34,962 bases of DNA from Bacteroidales bacterium (lineage in GTDB: Bacteria; Bacteroidota; Bacteroidia; Bacteroidales; F082): positions 1 to 34,962 of the forward strand of contig CAAGIO010000034.1 of the NCBI GenBank assembly GCA_900769945.1, in the 5' to 3' direction. The notes under the pieces are model-generated. The model searched no databases and was not told where the DNA came from. It saw nothing but the letters and a program-made list of their open reading frames with translations. Shown piece after piece: positions 33,265 through 34,962 of this stretch (its first letter is position 1; every line of letters begins with the position of its first letter). The translations under genes and the position numbers were made by a program.

Positions 33265-33294
33265 TTGGCATATAGAAAAATATATGTACTTTTG
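33265..33294 (+). promoter_or_regulatory. Promoter of the YitT gene (TTG-N19-TACTTTTG)
   Basis: TTG at 33265-33267 and TACTTTTG at 33287-33294 are exactly 19 bases apart. The transcription start would be about 33300, which is after the in-frame ATG at 33284 and before the one at 33323. That decides the start of the gene. Confidence 0.65.
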
Positions 33295-33322
33295 CACGCC
33301 TAAAATAAAGGGAGAAAAAGTT

Positions 33323-34342
33323 ATGTCAGGCGTTAACAAAATAATGAGTTATGTTGCGACCCGCAAGTTCTGGGTCGAGCTGTTGATAATGACAGTGGGC
33401 ATGATTTTCACCGCTGTCTGCGTACACTACTTCCTCGTGCCAAGCAAACTTATTGTAGGCTCTATTTCTGGTCTGTCAATAGTGCTCGCGACTGTGTCAG
33501 AGCGTTTGTTCGGTGTACAACTTGAGGTGTCAACGATGATTTTAATCATCAACGCTATCCTTCTTGTACTCGCTTATTTCCTTATTGGAAAGGAATTTGG
33601 TGTCAAGACGGTTTATACCGCCCTGATACTCGGTCCTCTTACCGCTTTATACGAGAGGTTCCTGCCTTATCAGAAAGTCATCACCTTATTATATGGTGAG
33701 AGGAGCGCATATTACGACCCCGCTGCCGCCGATGGCTTCTCGCTCACTCCTGTCCATGACGGAATGACAACGCTTATGGGCGACCCTTGGTTCGATTTGC
33801 TCTGCTTCGTGCTCATCCTCAGCTTCTCGCAGGCAGCTCTCTTTAAAATCAACGCCTCAACAGGCGGCCTCGATATTCTCGCTAAAATAGTTAACAAATA
33901 TTTACATTTCGATATTGGCGCATCTGTCACCGTCGCCGGCGCAATTATCTGCTGCACAGCTTTCGCTATCAACCCTTTCAATATCGTTGTAATTGGCCTT
34001 ATCGGCACTTGGATCAACGGCCTCGTCGTCGATTACTTTACCGCTGGCCTTAACAACAAGAAAAGAGTGTGCATCATCTCGCCCGACTACCGCCATCTTC
34101 AGGATTATATCGTCAACACCCTACAACGTGGCGTCACTATGTATGAGGTGATCGGCGGATATAGCAACGAGAAGAAGATTGAGATTGAGGTGCTCCTTAC
34201 TAAAGACGAATTCTCACAGTTGATGAGCCACATCAACGACAATAACATAAACGCATTCATCACCGCCGGCAACGTCAGCGAGGTTTATGGCCTTTGGTCG
34301 AGTAAAAAGAAAAAAACAAAGCAAGAGAGAGTAAGGCTTTGA
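33323..34342 (+). CDS. YitT-family membrane protein with C-terminal DUF2179 domain
   Basis: YitT proteins are multi-pass membrane proteins of unproven function found widely in Firmicutes and Bacteroidota. Starting at the ATG at 33323 the product has 339 residues. It has about five or six helices in the first 240 residues (LLIMTVGMIFTAVCVHYFLVPSKLIVGSISGLSI is the family start, given here in part by its VGSISGLS motif). The cytoplasmic DUF2179 domain follows at about 255-330 (HLQDYIVNTLQRGVTMYEVIGGYS and FITAGNVSEVYGLW are its marks). An extra loop of about 45 residues (near 115-160) makes it longer than the Bacillus homologue. The ATG at 33284 would overlap the promoter, so I reject it. The GGGAG ribosome binding site stands at 33310-33314. 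Confidence 0.9.
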   Translation: MSGVNKIMSYVATRKFWVELLIMTVGMIFTAVCVHYFLVPSKLIVGSISGLSIVLATVSERLFGVQLEVSTMILIINAILLVLAYFLIGKEFGVKTVYTALILGPLTALYERFLPYQKVITLLYGERSAYYDPAAADGFSLTPVHDGMTTLMGDPWFDLLCFVLILSFSQAALFKINASTGGLDILAKIVNKYLHFDIGASVTVAGAIICCTAFAINPFNIVVIGLIGTWINGLVVDYFTAGLNNKKRVCIISPDYRHLQDYIVNTLQRGVTMYEVIGGYSNEKKIEIEVLLTKDEFSQLMSHINDNNINAFITAGNVSEVYGLWSSKKKKTKQERVRL

Positions 34343-34376
34343 TTTTTCATAGGATTAAGTTTTAAATGGTTAATTG

Positions 34377-34417
34377 GAAACCCGATTCCCTTCACAAGGT
34401 GTCGGGTTTCGGTTTTT
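34377..34417 (+). terminator. Terminator of the YitT gene
   Basis: GAAACCCGA pairs with TCGGGTTTC, with an inner CCTT/AAGG pair, followed by GG and seven Ts. It is a classical intrinsic terminator. Confidence 0.85.
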
Positions 34418-34684
34418 TTGCTCCCTTCTGTCTTTTTGCTTTCTTCCCCACACTCTTCCTCCTCTGTCGCTATCTCGCTCAATTGACTTTACAAGCTCAA
34501 CTTGTGAAATTATAAGAGAAAAGACAAAAAAACCACCGAGAGCGACGTGATTAATGGAAAAATGCCGTATTTGAGGTATGGCTGGATGTTGGCAGGCTTG
34601 CAGACGGCGGTTTGCCTTTGCGGAAAAATATTTTAATTGTCATGAATAATGAAAATAAGCGCGTCAGGATTCAGAGTGCTTATT
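34418..34684. other. Intergenic stretch with no gene
   Basis: About 270 bases between the YitT terminator and the promoter region at the right end. Only a small hairpin (ACAAG-CTCAA-CTTGT, about 34490-34504) stands out. I see no coding sequence or known RNA. Confidence 0.5.
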
Positions 34685-34783
34685 GACGAAAAGTGTTACA
34701 TTGTAACAAAAAAAGTACGTAGAATCGATTGGTTTTTGGATAATGTATATTATCTTTGCAGACGAAAAGTGTTAAGTGATAAC
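34685..34783 (+). promoter_or_regulatory. Promoter flanked by a duplicated 14-base motif with palindromes
   Basis: TTG (34729-34731), 19 bases, and TATCTTTG (34751-34758) make a full Bacteroidota promoter pointing to the window end. GACGAAAAGTGTTA occurs exactly twice, at 34685-34698 and 34761-34774, and each copy opens a palindrome. The first is TGTTACA-T-TGTAACA (34694-34708), with perfect 7-base arms. The second is GTTA-AGTGA-TAAC (34771-34783), weaker and at the expected transcription start. This looks like a repressor operator pair. No gene follows within the window. Confidence 0.6.
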
Positions 34784-34806
34784 GAAATAGCATTTTTTTA
34801 GAAAAA

Positions 34807-34925
<119 letters not shown>

Positions 34926-34962
34926 ATTTGAGTGCCTCACCTCTGTACCAAGGAGAGGCGCA

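Overview
The window reads as a chromosomal piece from a member of the Bacteroidota, most likely the order Bacteroidales. The evidence is of several kinds. There are many Bacteroidota-type promoters (TTG, about 19 bases, then TAnnTTTG). There is a type IX secretion system (T9SS) Plug protein, GldE and GldD homologues, and two large proteins with T9SS type A C-terminal sorting domains. There is also a TonB-dependent outer-membrane barrel, a GH92 surface lipoprotein, and an HU gene followed by a tiny basic protein of the COX24/mS38 type. I cannot name a species. Gld genes here point to T9SS protein export, not necessarily to gliding.

Layout. 1-1084: the C-terminal end of an unidentified gene, then about 1 kb of mostly non-coding, possibly degenerate sequence with two hairpins. 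1085-3335 (minus): T9SS Plug protein and an ApbE lipoprotein, divergent from priA (3438-5921, plus). 5992-8356 (minus): an ExbB/ExbD energy-coupling operon of four genes (exbB, a membrane protein, exbD, exbD), with tRNA-Ser(GGA) just upstream. 8669-12691 (minus): the tightly packed run trpS-hflX-tatD-ansA. 12818-14395 (minus): RNase G. 14502-14897 (minus): HU plus a 29-residue ribosomal-type protein. 15097-17604 (plus): ssb-gldE-gldD. 17861-19534: an unrecognised secreted protein with a duplicated C-terminal domain. 19808-20731: CorA. 20923-21474 (minus): a small OB-fold-like lipoprotein.

21567-31414 is the accessory part. Two paralogous T9SS-exported proteins of about 650 residues (both minus) lie on either side of a GH92 alpha-mannosidase-type lipoprotein (plus). 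The second lies directly downstream of a TonB-dependent outer-membrane barrel gene. An array of three 88-bp repeats with nested inverted repeats sits between the GH92 gene and the second T9SS protein. 31674-33098 (plus) encodes an HD-domain protein and a ZIP metal transporter, and 33323-34342 a YitT-family membrane protein. The last 540 bases hold no gene. They contain a very good promoter with a 14-base motif duplicated around it, each copy starting a palindrome, and then T tracts of 33, 12 and 37 bases.

How it fits together: most of the window is housekeeping (DNA replication and repair, RNA processing, ribosome) and envelope function (energy coupling, T9SS export, metal transport). The accessory part looks like surface glycan or protein handling. 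I found no clear undescribed defence or mobile system. The most unusual signals are the 88-bp repeat array, the duplicated palindromes and T tracts at the right end, the domain-duplicated secreted protein at 17861, and the pair of T9SS paralogues beside GH92 and TonB-barrel genes.
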